This document shows positions 1 to 12,419 of a stretch of DNA of 64,000 nucleotides, in pieces. A program made the translations under genes and the position numbers. Origin of the DNA: Morinoia aosen (taxonomy: Eukaryota; Arthropoda; Malacostraca; Amphipoda; Talitridae). The stretch lies in the NCBI GenBank assembly GCA_030386875.1, contig CM059563.1:52393602-52457601 (forward strand), written 5' to 3'. Within the stretch, counting starts at the first letter, position 1; every line of letters starts with the position of its first letter. A model generated the notes under the pieces. That model searched no databases. It saw only the letters and a list, made by a program, of their open reading frames with translations, and was not told the origin of the DNA.

Positions 1-279
1 AGTCATTCGCTCACGACTTCAATGAGTTGCAGATAACCCGAATAATAACGCGTGATTAAATTTGACGGACAGGGCCCGCAATAATTTCGGTAATGTGCAT
101 TGAGATAATATTAAAGAGGTTTAATCCCAAGCCTTGTAATAAGGTTTCTCTTTATTTGGGAACTAATTAGTTTTTTTTACATTTCAGAAGAAAAATACTT
201 CAAAACAGAATTTATCAATGGTTATGTTTGAAGCACTACCGTATCATTTTTAAAACGGTAAGAGAAATCCGTATATTGC

Positions 280-1060
280 TAAAAAACTTTATGTTGGTTG
301 TGAAATTGTACGGAAAGTCGTGAAACATTTTATGTAAACTGATGAGACATGCAACTGACCTGGCCAGGGCAGAAAATGGCCATGTCCGAATACAACGTCT
401 CATTAAAAATATGCGAGAAAAATAGAAAAGAAATTAGCGCCGTCCTACTACCGAATTGGCCGGAGAAGCAGAAAATAGTCAGACTTCAACGCGTCGACTA
501 CTAAAAGATGACCTCAAGGTATGCCCTTACAAATGCAGAAAATGCTCCAGACCTCGACTATTCATGACCGTATGATATTCGTTAGAAGTGGATACATTCA
601 CAACCTCTTGGGAGATGGCATGCTGCCCAATTTGGTTTTCACTGGTGATAAGAAATTCGACGTTCATCAAATTCTAAACCACCAGAATGAAGAAATTTGG
701 GGTAAAGATAGATCAGTGATAGGCAGGATAGCAAAATGATACTTGAATCCCCTATTTGTGATGGTCTGGGCACCACTCACTGCCACTGGGACGTCTCCTC
801 TCGTTTTTGTTCCTTCATGAGTCAAACTTAACAGCGCCATCGTAACATTTTAGACAAATTGGACATAGAATGCTTTCCTGGGTACGCGAAAACTTCGGTG
901 GTGCCCCTTGGTAGGAGGGTACGAGTAGAGGTAGAAAGAGCGTTCGTGAAAATGCTAGAATGTGTTTCACCCAAGCAAATGATCTTTCAAGAAAAGCTAT
1001 AGATAACTTAGCGAGGTTAATAAATGATCAGCATAAGCAAATGCTATAATTAATTTTTGA
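280..1060 (+). pseudogene. mariner-type (Tc1/mariner) transposase relic, heavily broken
   Basis: A dead copy of an insect mariner-like transposase, an enzyme that cuts and pastes its own element at TA sites. Pieces of the family order are seen in changing frames. About 290-400 resembles the N-terminal helix-turn-helix and linker. About 380-530 reads RRPTTELAGEAENS then LLKDDLKVCPYK, like the second DNA-binding helix region. About 630-690 reads LPNLVFTGDKKFDV then NHQNEEIWG, like the block around the first catalytic Asp. About 756-820 reads VMVWAPLTATG then SPLVFVPS. About 870-905 reads LSWVRENFGGAPW. Internal stops and frameshifts are frequent. In an ungapped alignment the first catalytic Asp is replaced by Gly. 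The block expected after GGAPW, with the second catalytic Asp, is missing, suggesting an internal deletion. I could not identify the terminal inverted repeats. The only open stretch, 521-739 (72 codons), is a fragment of this relic. Confidence 0.72.
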
Positions 1061-3093
1061 ATATTTTACCTCTTCGATTGGATTAGGTTCGTTTTTTATT
1101 TTTGTGATTGTTCTCTTCTTGAATAATGTGAGTGAAACTTACACAAATTTATTGCTAAAATATAAGATCAGGACACCAGAACAACACGGCATTGTTACGT
1201 CTCAGTAACAGATTTCCACTAACATGAAAAAATATTTCGCAGGGAAAAATAATTGAGGCTCAAAGTGCAAGAAAAAAATTTCAATGCTCATTATTTAAAT
1301 GATTATCAAAAGTCAAAGAATCGTGAGGAAGAAACCACAAACCATACGCCAAACTCAGGATGCTGAGAGTAATAATATCACTGCTCAAATACTAGAGGGT
1401 AAAATTAAAATTTTAACGGAATTTTTTAATAACCATTATAAGAACACGTATCATTCGAGGTGCCATAGCGCAGAGGTCAGCCGTATTAAAGGATCTTGAA
1501 AGCATCACCTTGGCCATCAAATGATGCTTGCTTCAATTTCTACGCACGTTACGCGAATTGCTGTAATTATGAGAGCGTCGAGAAAATAATATATACTTTA
1601 GGGTCATGTAATAAAATCTCGCACGCACGTACCGTGAATATGGACCTAATGCGCTTTATGATTTGCTTTGCCCATTATGAACCCTTCCGAGATAAATACT
1701 CTAAAAACGCCTTTAAATTTTGCTATCAAATCTTTTCACAATGAATAATAGGACATGTGATCCAAATATTACATAACAAAAAATTTTCCACCTAACGCTG
1801 TTAAACTACTCTATAACCACTACTAGAATGCAGTTATTAACACCTCATCTTCTTCAGGCAAACTCAACGTGCAGGTATTGCTGAAAATAGGGCCTATATA
1901 TCTTGCTTGAGATCTCGAGCGAAAGGTGGTCGATTTGTATAACCTCTGTTGCCCTCAACGACTGACTGCAATAACCAGTGGTGCACTGCAATGTTCTATG
2001 GACGGTCCAAGCATTTCATGCCACGACCTTCGTCAATCAAGGCTTTGCAGGGGCAGTGTCTAAATGGTTTCTGCTACATAGGCTAGGAATATATGTACTT
2101 GCGTAGTTGAACAATTGATTGAGAAGGAATTCATCTTGTCGTAGTTGGGCATTTGTAGTGGGTGAGATTTTCGAGCTTGAGAATTTTAGAGAACTACGCA
2201 CAATGAGATAAATTTAAGTAATGTTTCAAACCGAAAATATTAAGTATTTTTTATAAATAAGATGCCGGAGAGCACAAGTTAATTTGTGACGTGAAAATAA
2301 AGCAGTAGCTGTACATTTTAACGATGACTTTCATTGTCTGATGTCAAAATAATAAAGTACACGTTAATTATTTCAAAATTTACCGCTTGTCTATTGAAAC
2401 TTCAATACTGCGAGGAAAAAATGTTGTAACAAAAATAATCACCAATCTAAAATGAATGTGAAATTGTCCAAACACAGGGAAATTGCTGCTTATACGTTGC
2501 TCTCTCGTATCAATTATAAAATAACTCGCCCCCTCACCAAGTTTGTTCAGTAACAAAAGCACTCCTGAAAGAAAATAACATTACAGATTTCATGTATTAA
2601 TTTTACTTGTTTCTCGTCTATTTATCCGACAATAAAATTTCATTAGGAACGCATCGGCTAAGTTGGTTGAAAAATTGTGGAATGCACTTTACAAATCTTG
2701 CAAATAACTTACTAAAAATTCTAGGCAAATCACAGTTAAATATTTTTCAGATCACAAAAACATAGTATTGTGAATGTTGTTGATCATCCTAAATGCTACT
2801 TATAACTGAATATCTTACCAAAGGTCAAATAATTTCAAATCTTTTTTATGTCCTCAAGTTATAGCACCGGCGCAAGAGAAAAAGTCAATGGACAGCGGGT
2901 TAAAAACGCACCAAATTATCAATTTTCTCCGAGACGCTCAGGTATAAGACTACCTAATTGGCGCGAGGGAAAACATGGTTTCTATATTGGTACAGTTCAT
3001 TAAATCTCCAGTGAATTAGCAGCAAATTGAGTAAGCAAACCTCGAGCAGGTGGTTGTCAGTGATACAGAGGTTGGGTTGTCAGTGATTGTCAG
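1061..3093. other. AT-rich non-coding stretch, nothing identified
   Basis: Two adjoining open frames (1299-1499 and 1496-1744, plus strand) match nothing I recognise and have no supporting exon signals. Just before the SINE, a short phrase (GTTGTCAGTGAT) occurs twice about 21 bp apart (about 3053 and 3074). Confidence 0.5.
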
Positions 3094-3320
3094 TGTGCTC
3101 GCCGTGACACAGTGGTTAAGGCATCGCCCTTCCATGAAGGTGTCGAAGGTTCGAACCCCGGCGCTGCGCGGCGATTTCCCCGTTGAGTATAAGGGAAAAC
3201 TCAAGCACAAAACCCCACTCAACCCAGGTGTCGGGAATGGGTACCGGCTGTACGGGGTAAACCGTCATGGTGTCCTATATATAGTGTTAGTTATAAGGCA
3301 TTTGAAAAACCAATACACAA
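3094..3320 (+). mobile_element. tRNA-derived SINE with intact A and B boxes
   Basis: A short interspersed element whose head resembles a tRNA. An A-box-like motif (TGACACAGTGG, 3105-3115) and a perfect-looking B box (GGTTCGAACCC, 3148-3158) are 43 bases apart, the spacing expected in a tRNA gene. This places the tRNA-like start near 3098. The anticodon-arm region has CAT in the loop but a mismatched stem, so it is not a working tRNA. A tRNA-unrelated body follows to about 3320 and ends in CAATACACA-like sequence with no poly(A) tail. No run of four T lies between the promoter and the end of the element. The first strong run is at 3371-3376, so a pol III transcript could cover the whole element. 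Such elements depend on a LINE partner for movement, and no partner is seen in this window. The ends are approximate. Open frames on both strands here (3016-3325) are incidental. Confidence 0.72.
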
Positions 3321-3325
3321 GATGA

Positions 3326-4009
3326 TATGTATCAGGCTTGCTTGGAAATGAAGCATCCTTAGATGCCGATGTTATTTTTTGTTGATAGTTGCATTGATTT
3401 GGAAGCAAACAATAACGAGAAGACTAAATGAATAAACTCAACATTTGTGTTAATGGGGTTTTAAATTACAACAGAATTCCATGAATAACGAATTTTTTGT
3501 TAAAACATAAATAAAAGATGGAACAAAAGAAAATGTATATTAGTGACACAAAATACGAATTTTTATTACTAAAAATTAGATATTTCCAGGTTGTCAGTAT
3601 ATTTGCATGGATTTTTGAATAGATTTACTCAGAAATTGGGAATTTATACCTGCAATTAGTAATTTTAAAATCGAATGTTAGTACTTCTATAGTGAAAAAA
3701 TTAATATCTTTCTGGTAGGAAATTTGATAATTTAATTGATTTTGTTCTTTGAAATTGATGCTTACCTGCTTGAAGTTTTGTATTTTCAAATTATAGAGTC
3801 ATTAGTCTTTAAAATTTAGTCTTTAAATATGCTCACGAATTTCAGTACTGACACCTACTCATGTACAGTGTCAAAGCACGTTTAGATACTGTAAATATGT
3901 ACAAATACAAGTTCACGTTTCAGGAACACAAGGTTCATGAGATAAAATGTACGGACGATCGTCGTCAACCGAAGTTATCGTTTGGCCTTCACAGAAGTAA
4001 AATTTTGTT
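3326..4009. other. AT-rich non-coding stretch
   Basis: I see no repeats, RNA genes or coding signals here. The only noteworthy feature is the T-run at 3371-3376, a possible pol III stop for the upstream SINE. Confidence 0.5.
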
Positions 4010-4200
4010 CCCGTTTGTTCATTTGCACACGGCTTGATAACTGCTGAAGGCCATCACCCCCACCCAGCTCGGGGGACCCAACAACCGGTGCAGGACTACT
4101 GTACACAGAGACACGGGCACACCCAGGACACAAACCAGGCTTAGGTGCAGCGCCCCGTCCCAAGGCTATGTATGTGCGCTGGTCCGGGCTGCCTGCTCGA
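4010..4200. other. GC-rich island of unknown nature
   Basis: This stretch is much richer in C and G than its AT-rich surroundings and starts sharply near 4010. The minus strand is open for 62 codons (3975-4163), reading Pro/Gly-rich sequence such as VVGSPELGGGDGLQQLSSRV. It could be a fragment of a transposable element or a lost exon. I recognise no domain and assign no function. Confidence 0.3.
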
Positions 4201-4248
4201 CGTACTTGACAGCTTGTGGTGGTATCCTACACACGTCCTTTGGTTTGA

Positions 4249-4540
4249 TAAATTAGGATAACTGATGTCAATGGGAGCCTTCACTCATCGTTTGGTGTAG
4301 TTAATTAGGATACTTGATGTCAACGGTAGCCTTCACACATCGTTTGCTATATTAAATTAGGATAACTGATGTCAACGGTAGCCCTCACACATCGTTTAGT
4401 ATAGAATATTAGGATAAAAAAGCGATTCGATTTATGGGCCCAGTGGTGGCCTTCACATATAGTTAAGTATAGTAAATTAGGATAACAAACGGGATTCGGC
4501 AAATGGAGCCAGTGGTAGCCTTCACGCGTAGCCCCTCATG
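4249..4540. repeat. decayed tandem repeat, 51-67-bp unit, about 5 copies
   Basis: The phrase AATTAGGATA recurs at about 4251, 4303, 4355, 4406 and 4475. Each is followed by a version of ACTGATGTCAACGG and then AGCCTTCACACATCGTTT. The first copies are about 51-53 bp long. The later two are about 66 bp because of extra sequence, and a weak sixth copy may reach 4610. The divergence marks it as an old minisatellite. Confidence 0.8.
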
Positions 4541-6800
4541 TATTTTTTTAAATAAATTGGTACAACAGACGTGATACTACCTTTATAGGGGACCAGTTTT
4601 AGTCACCTCTACGAATACCAGTTGGGGCTAGTTGTAGCCGCCTAAGCGACTATCAGTGGGAAACTGTTGTTGTAGTTGCATTCGTACTCTATTTTGAGAA
4701 AATTAATCTATCAGCGTAGAGTTATCAGATGGGCATTTGTTTTAGCCAAAACCTTGAAGTGTGAGCTTTCCCAAATAAATTTGGTTATGATGCCTCTCAT
4801 TCGTGTACATGAAGCGTGGATTCATTTGCTGTGTATCTCAATTCGCACGAAAGTAACCCTCCAAGCTTCCACATTATGACATTTTATTTAAACGATGACG
4901 AAATTTATATGTATTTGTATATTGGTTTAAAAAATTTCAAAATTCATATTTTAGAGTAAGAAGCTGTGGTCCTCAAATTTGGGGACGTTGTCGCTGCGGG
5001 GTTAGGCGACCACTGCTATGACTTGATGTGACAGCAATTGTTGACTTGTCATAGTTTGGAAAACCTTTGATGATATCTGAAGACTTCTGATGAATTAGTA
5101 TACCTTAGGCGTGACATTTGATGATGACCTTACGAGGACAAACTGATTCATGATAACGTGTATCAACTGGGTGATATGACTTCTAATGACTTAATGTAAA
5201 CTTCGACATATGCGAGAACTAACTTCGTAAATATATAATTTAAAAAATTTCATTCTGTTGAATGCAGGCGACTAACACATTACCAAAGCACACTTAATTA
5301 GTTAATTACAGAATCACTAATTTTAGCTTTTAAAATATCGCTGAAACTAGCCACAATCGAATGCCGAACTTTTGAACAAGGAACCATTTAAATAGTATTT
5401 TTTGCGCTTATGCCACATTTCTCAGAAAAATGATTTAGTTCCAATCAAGTTTGATTGTAGTGATTAGAATGCACTAGAATCATTTCGTACAGCTCGTTAG
5501 GAGAACTCATTAGACTTTCTCTCGTACGTTGTTCTTGACTTCATCGACAGCCCAAAGTTTGATTTGTAAATTGGGATTTTATATTACAGTTATACGTTGA
5601 AGTTGAGTATCGCTTCCGAGCCGATTCAAATGGTGAGGGGGCGACTTAACAATTCGAATATTAAAGGATTAAGCCAGGCAAAGCACCGACGGCACGCATG
5701 CAAGAGGCAGGGCTGTTAAACAGACGAGAAAAATTGTAAAATAAGTTTCATAGATCACCTACCTAAAAAATGAACTAAAATGAGCTTCTCGCACCACGTG
5801 TTACAGTACATAGACAGCTACTGAAAGTTTACGTCTTAGAAGCGCATACTTTTCCCTTCCCTGATGAAGCTCTGGAATCCTGCATATATTTTTTCACAAG
5901 TGTAGGTACTAATTCTCTAAGAGACGCTGATGGAAAATCTATTTGAACGAATTGTCGTGGGAAAGGTTGAGTGCGGCGTTATCTCTTAAGAAAGGCCGGG
6001 CAAACTTTCAAGCAAAACTTTCTTTTGAATGAATCGGTATTTGGTAAAAAATATTAAGATTTACGCAAGTATTGCTCGCCACCAATATTGAAGACAGGGT
6101 TTTTCAACGCTAAAAAAACACTTTAAAAGCATAAATGTTGCATCAAAGCGATATCATGCAAACAAAAGGGTATAAATTCAGCAGTTAACACGTGCCTTTG
6201 AATATCCATAACAAAGAAGAGCAGACATAAGCAGCTTGAGTCGGAGGGATGGGTTATCTTATATGATGATAGATTATCACGTAACTTAAAATGTATGACA
6301 AACAATTCTTCATTATTCCCGATTCAGTTTAAAAAAATATTATCATGATAGGTTGATTACTATTGGTACAACACATTCGAAAAATTGAACAGTTTTTTCT
6401 GCAGCTGAATGATAAAGTAAATAAATATTTGCAGAAGGTGAAGAGGCGTGAAATATAAGTTGAATGCAGCTTCCCGCTGCAGAAAATGAAGACCGTTGTC
6501 CAGAAAAAAACTGGTTCGAGCAAAAAGCTTTCTTTAACAAGTGTCACTGAACTGTGTCAACCGGGCAAAGAAGAACAAATTTTTTCACATCTAGCCGATG
6601 CCGGTGGATTCCGTACCCTTTGTGCAATCTGCATGCAGAATGCAGGCACACTTCGCACCAACAGTTCTGATCTGATTTAACTCGCTGATATTCACTGAGA
6701 TTATTTCCTTTAAATTCTGACATGAAGACTTCATGATGTGAATTTTTTGCTCCCGCCGCTGCATATAAATTATGTATATAAAGAAGCTCGAAATTTGTTT
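4541..6800. other. non-coding stretch, nothing identified
   Basis: The sequence is AT-rich with only short unsupported open frames (4676-4879 plus; 6123-6305 and 6329-6547 minus; 6486-6680 plus). Between about 5015 and 5215, GATGAC/TGACTT phrases are loosely repeated, too degenerate to define a unit. Confidence 0.5.
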
Positions 6801-7066
6801 AAATTTGTACGTATAACACAGGAGTAGATTTGTGTCTTTTTAGATGCAAAAAAAATCTTTTTTGTTATTGATGGTAATTTTTCGGGAGTGTAAAAGTTAC
6901 TTAACAGATTAAAATTTGGGCAAAACACAATATAAATCAAAATTTGTACGTAAAACAAGTGAGTATATTTGTGTTTTTTTAGATGCAAAAAATCTGATTT
7001 AGGCACCCATGGTGAGTTTTCGTGAGCCTAGAAGATATTTAATAGAAGTAAATTTGGGAAAAACGA
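6801..7066. repeat. tandem duplication, about 139-bp unit, 2 copies
   Basis: Two diverged copies begin with AAATTTGTACGTA-type sequence at about 6801 and 6940. Both then show GTGAGTA or GGAGTAGA, TTTGTGTYTTTTTAGATGC, a poly-A/T tract, ATGGTRA-TTTTCG and AAATTTGGGMAAAAC. The minus-strand frame 6770-7006 arises from this duplication and is not gene-like. Confidence 0.75.
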
Positions 7067-7823
7067 TTCTAACTCATGCATTGTTGAGTATTTAACAGCA
7101 AATTTTTTAATATGAATGAAGAATATTGATACCCTTTGTTTTATTTTGTATTTGCTCACACTATTTTTCAACGATTAAAATCTGAAACGTGCAGTCTATA
7201 TCACTTATTCTCAAAGCCGAGAATCTCTGTAGGAGTAAAAAAACTGAGTGAAGAGGAAAAATAATCGAAGCAAGAAATCCATTAACCTCTCTTTCCCCCT
7301 CAGCTGAAACACGAATTTCGCAGAAAAAAATGAAGGTACCAGAATAAATATCAGTTGAAGATAGGACTCGATATAATCAAACAGTGGAACAGATTTTGAC
7401 GCTACAAAAATTAATACCACATAAAGGCGAAATGGCATACATTGTACTGCGGAAAATTCCATTGAAATGCACTTTATGTTTTGCTTCGAGGAGCGTCCAG
7501 GACCTGAGAGAAAGCTTACGATGGGCTGTTGTGCTGGTGAATAATTTAGCATTTATCGCTTGGGATACACAGAAAATGATCAATAGAGAATGATGTCACA
7601 TGAGATGATGGATCGCATCTCGCACAGAACTTGGAGCCAGAGACGGACGACCCTCTGATGTTATCTGCGATGTTTGTGGGTGTCAGGAAATTGATAATTT
7701 TATTTTCTCTTGGGCGATTCTTGAAGTTTACATCACACTTGTTTGCTAACGTGAGTACTTCATTGCCTATTTGACCACTTATCTTAATGGCCTCTAAACT
7801 AACGTGACTGCGTGACCACTTCA
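7067..7823. other. non-coding stretch, overlapping minus and plus open frames
   Basis: A 113-codon frame on the minus strand (7211-7552) is among the longest non-repeat frames in the window. It overlaps a 69-codon plus-strand frame (7384-7593). Neither has a recognisable domain, and overlap on both strands suggests chance. From about 7800 the sequence drifts into the 17-bp repeat that follows. Confidence 0.4.
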
Positions 7824-7953
7824 CTAACGTGACCACCTGACTAACGTGACCACCTGACTAACGTGACCACCTGACTAACGTGACCACCTGACTAACGTGA
7901 CCACCTGACTAACGTGACCACCTGACTAACGTGACCACCTGACTAACGTGACC
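7824..7953. repeat. 17-bp minisatellite, 7 perfect copies plus a partial
   Basis: The unit CTAACGTGACCACCTGA starts at 7824, 7841, 7858, 7875, 7892, 7909 and 7926 without a mismatch. A partial copy starts at 7943. Imperfect precursors (AACTAACGTGACTGCGTGA) lie immediately upstream from about 7798. Perfect identity points to a recent expansion. Confidence 0.97.
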
Positions 7954-10214
7954 GTGCACAGCCATGCAACTTCTGCTCTAAAGAGCAAACTTAGAACACA
8001 CGAACGAAAATTCAGTCTTCAAACGAAATAATTCAACACTGAAATAAATGAAAAATTGCATTTATGTAATAACTTTATTTGCTCATGTATTGATTCTATC
8101 ATTACTTTAAGTCCTTAAAATATCTTGAGCTCCCCAATTTTCCACTCATCACCAAGTTTAATGTTTATATCACTCAAACTTTGGACAAGCGTGAGGCCTC
8201 AAGCATCTCTACGTCTTTTCCTGCTTCAACTGCTTTAGGGAGACGGGAAAATGATGAATCTTAACAGTTTTAGCCATGATGTGGCTGAACAAATTGGGAT
8301 TTATTAAGCACTGATTGCAAAATTATGTGTATTTTTTATCATCTCTAAGCGTGTACTTGGAATGAAGATATATTTGAGAAACTTAAGGATCTTATACTGA
8401 AAAATGTCGTAATGAACTATCTCCTTTAAAAATGTATACGAACTTAAATTAACCTTTGTGGTTTCGCTTTAAGAATCTGTTGAATCAATTAATTGGGAAT
8501 TAAAAATGAGCGGAAACGCTTATTTGCAAGTGAAATAGTTAAATTCGCCGTACATCATTTTGTATTTGAGCCGTAATCGTACTATTAAGCCATGTATACA
8601 TATACATTAAAGAAACTACCGGATTAAAATGATCGAACCAACAGGTAAAACATCAACAAATAATCGCCTGGCTGTTTGTATCTTGAAAATAAATGGAACT
8701 CAATTTGAATGAGAAACTGGGGAGGTTTTGGGGATTCTGATGAAGAAAATATGTTAACATAGGACTATAAACTACTGTATATGATGGTTTTCTTTCGTTT
8801 CGTCAACACAGTTAGATATTTCGGTACAATACAAACAAGGTTCGTTTTCCGCTCCTCGCGTGAGCTGAGAACCTATGCTCTGCAGAGCAGATTTTTCTTC
8901 TTGGGATCAGTCTTACGAGAATGAAATTTAAACAAAATCTAAAAATAGAAAAACTTTGCCCTCTCACTGTGCATAAACGTAGCCGGTAAAAGCTAAAACA
9001 AAATGATCCTACATTACTAACGGAGGGATAAATTCTTCAGCTCCGCATTACAAACATAATTTTATATTGATATGTTCTCTCTATTCTGAGGTCTTGTCAT
9101 TATTAAATCGTCTTGACAGTGCTAGGATCGATCTCTGCGCTCACACAAGTCGGTAGCTCAGGTTACACACGGGGCCTTATCCATCTGATCGCCACGACGA
9201 TGAAAAACACAAATATTATTCTTTAGCTGGGAAACTAACTCGATATTGGCTAAACAACTTGTGGCTTCTAGTTAACCGTACCAGTTCAGTTCAGGAGTGA
9301 TTGCTGCCTTTTGGTGTTTTATTTCATTGCAAAAAGTAGAACGTAGATGATAAAATAATTCAAAGCACCGGGTCGTAAGTGAAAATGTTCTATCATGAGA
9401 AAAAACAGTTTTTCACTAATTTTCTAATCAATTTTACAAGCAACTCTATAGGAACAAAAGCGTTCCTTCTTCCTTTTAAGACAGATATGTATTTATAGTG
9501 ATTTTGAATTGAGATAAGAGTATTTTTGAGGTAAAGAGCTAATTCATGCTAGTCCAAGCAAGAACATGAAGCTCAAAAGACACATTATATCCTCAAATCC
9601 AGCTTCAAATCCAAACGCTTCGATTTCTTGCGTATTTGTGGGCTCATGCGTCGTTTGAATGTCTTTAATGACGCTTCCAAACGATGAATGTAGTGAATGA
9701 ACTCCAATATATTCCAAGATGAAAATCAGGTAAAAGAATGAATAATTAAGGCTAATTTTTTCGGTCATTTACTACACGTTTGTGTGAACAAAGAACTCAT
9801 AAACTAGACAATGTGACCAGCAAGTTCTTATGTCCAAAAATGCCGGTAAATAACCATGATCTTTTGGAGGTCAAGACTCGAATTAAGCTCGGCGCAAACA
9901 AGGTGCTTCAAGGCCTGGTTTTTAAACATTTTACGTGAAAGTAGCAGTCCAGCTGACAGCAAACACTCATCTGCCGACTTGGCTACTCAACGAGCGATTT
10001 TTCAGGCCCATGTCTCTAACTTTGAGGTTTTTTAGCAGAAAACAGCACGTATGAGTAGCTAAGCTCACAGTTGAACCTCCACATTCGGCTGCGGCGTAAC
10101 GACGATGTTCGATGTTGGGAAATCTGGGCTAGATCGTAAAGAGCTGGAGGGTACGGCTAAGTGGAACGAAAAATCCCCTTTTAACGTTAAATGTTGGTTG
10201 GATCTTCTGTGGCT
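7954..10214. other. non-coding stretch, nothing identified
   Basis: This is AT-rich DNA without repeats I could define. A 74-codon minus-strand frame (9544-9768) has an AFGFEAGFE echo from a local duplication of GCTTCAAATCC-like sequence. It is not supported as a gene. Confidence 0.5.
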
Positions 10215-10460
10215 ATTTTTTTCCCACTTATTATAACCAGCGTTTTTATAACCACCGTTACCAAACCCCAGTTTTTACAACCACTGTTAGAACAACCAAC
10301 GTTATTACAACCGCGGTTTCATGACCACTGTTTTTAAATCCACCTATATACAGTAAATGTTATTACAGTCCCTGATACTACAGCCCCTGATGTAACAACC
10401 ACCGCTATTACTGCACCTGTTGTTACATTTATCGTTATTATAACAGCCGTTAGTACAACG
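10215..10460. repeat. decayed short tandem repeat, about 15-20-bp unit
   Basis: Variants of ACAACCACYGTTATT recur about a dozen times (for example ACCACCGTTACC, ACAACCACTGTTAG, ACAACCAACGTTATTAC, ACAACCGCGGTTTC). Spacing and sequence vary, so this is an old, eroding array. The 61-codon Val/Thr-rich minus-strand frame (10334-10519) is a product of the repeat. Confidence 0.65.
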
Positions 10461-12419
10461 TTGCACTGCTCTGGCATTTTGTTGTACCTGATTTCCGACT
10501 GAAGAAGGAACGTTACCACTCAGTGGTGAATTTTAAAGAACCCGTTACAGCGCTGACTGGACACAAAATTGAGTAAATCAGAGCGCTGAAGGACAGAAAT
10601 GCAGCACTAATTAGACACCAAATATGCTTTGATGGTAAAGCTATAAAAAGTGGTAACAAGGAACAAATAAACGTGTACGTACATGTTTGAGTTCAGGAGG
10701 AGAAAATGGGAATAATCTTATTTGAAAACTAGCCAAAAGTGTTTTCGCCTGCCCTTGTTCGTAATCCCTTTTGAAACGGTGCACCAGTTGAGGTGAAATG
10801 AGATTCACGACTCGAGAACTGTTGGTTCTCTTGGCCAAAAGTTATTATCCAAAGTTTGGAATGTTTTGAAGTATTCTTTCTACTTTCACTAGCCCTTTGA
10901 TGCAGAATCCCAGGCGTTGCTGAGTATTACTGAACCAGAAAAAGAGGGACAAATGAATGATTGAACAAACAGAAAATTTGACATAGTAAAACTCATGATT
11001 ACGAATCGCATCAAGGAAAAATGTCCTGAGGATTCAAATTACAAGCTGAAAACAATGAAAAATAATAGAAAATAACTCAGATTAATACTTTAATAGATTG
11101 ACTATAAATTAATTTTAGCCTCCATTTACCACAAAAAAGATGCTCAAAGAGAGGAAGGATGAAGGCACCATTTAGAATGGAGTTAAGGAAATGTGGAATC
11201 TATACACAAAGGGTGTTCCCGCAAAGGATTCCGTGCGTATATAAACAAGATCAAAAGGCAGGCCATGAAACAAGATAAAAGTTGAAGAAGAATGTCAGAG
11301 GTGCAGAAAAACAAGACACCGGTGAACCAGAAAAAAGATGGTCCTTAACAAAACAAAAAATATTTTATTTAAACAAAAAAAAGCCCACCTAACTCTCAGC
11401 TCAGGACCTCGCATTTTCCCCCTGGGAGTCCATTCCCGTAGATACAAAAGTTGTATCCTACTGAGAGGATTCACACTTCAAAATGCTGACCAAAATAATG
11501 AGTACGCATTGGTATTGAACAACTAGTACAATATAAGAAGAATTTTATGACTATTTTGACTAGAGATACGAAAGAAATAGAATTTATTCTTGTATGAACC
11601 TTGAGTGAAAGTAATATTTCAGGCAAAATTGAAGGCAAAGCAGGATGACAACCGTTAAATACTTTAATGTCAATACTCTGAGATCCTTGGGTAATTTATT
11701 CAAAGTGCAATTTCCAAATGCATAAATACGGAAAATACGTCTGTGATTAATTCGAAGTTAAAGGTAAGCGCCACAGGCGTTACTGTTGTAAGCGTTTAGG
11801 ATCGGAAAGGAAAAGGCGTACAAACTTTATAAGTTGAAATGATCCGGTAAAAATTCTTGGTCCAGACACTAAATGGGTTTATACAAACGAATTCAAAGTA
11901 AACTTCTCGTTGCTATATGTTTTCTCGATCTTCAGAAGGCGCTGAATATGAATTACATACCAAAAATATTTCTGAAAAGATGACCATCGTATTTTTTGGT
12001 CTCACTCTTAGCAATTTGCCAATTGTTCACGTGATAAAATGCAAAACATATCTTACCATGCGAAGAACCGAAGCAGAAATTGGATGAGGGATTCTTAGCA
12101 CGGACAAATAAGAAAACGAATCTAGATACAAATCCTTGGCTCTTAAATAACGCAATATGTCTGTGCCAGCAGCATAGGAGCACAAAAATAAAACTGAGTT
12201 GAACAGAAATGGGATGCGATTAGATGAGATGAAATCCGAAGTACCATTATTATTTAAAAATTATCGACAAAATCGGTCATAATGAAACGTGGATCCAACA
12301 GGCGTTAGGAAAATCCAAATGGCAAAATTTCTGTCTGTCATCACTAGGCTCCAAGTTCTCTGCTCATAAAGTAAGTTACTGGCAATATATCCCAGTTTTA
12401 GTTGGAGTTGCATTTGAAC
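10461..12419. other. non-coding stretch, nothing identified
   Basis: AT-rich. Short frames at 10641-10838 (minus), 11338-11526 (plus) and 11953-12183 (minus) have no recognisable similarity or splice context. Confidence 0.5.

Noticed and set aside
3098..3170. A functional tRNA gene
   Set aside because: A and B boxes fit, but the anticodon stem is mismatched, no acceptor stem forms, and the sequence continues into a SINE body.
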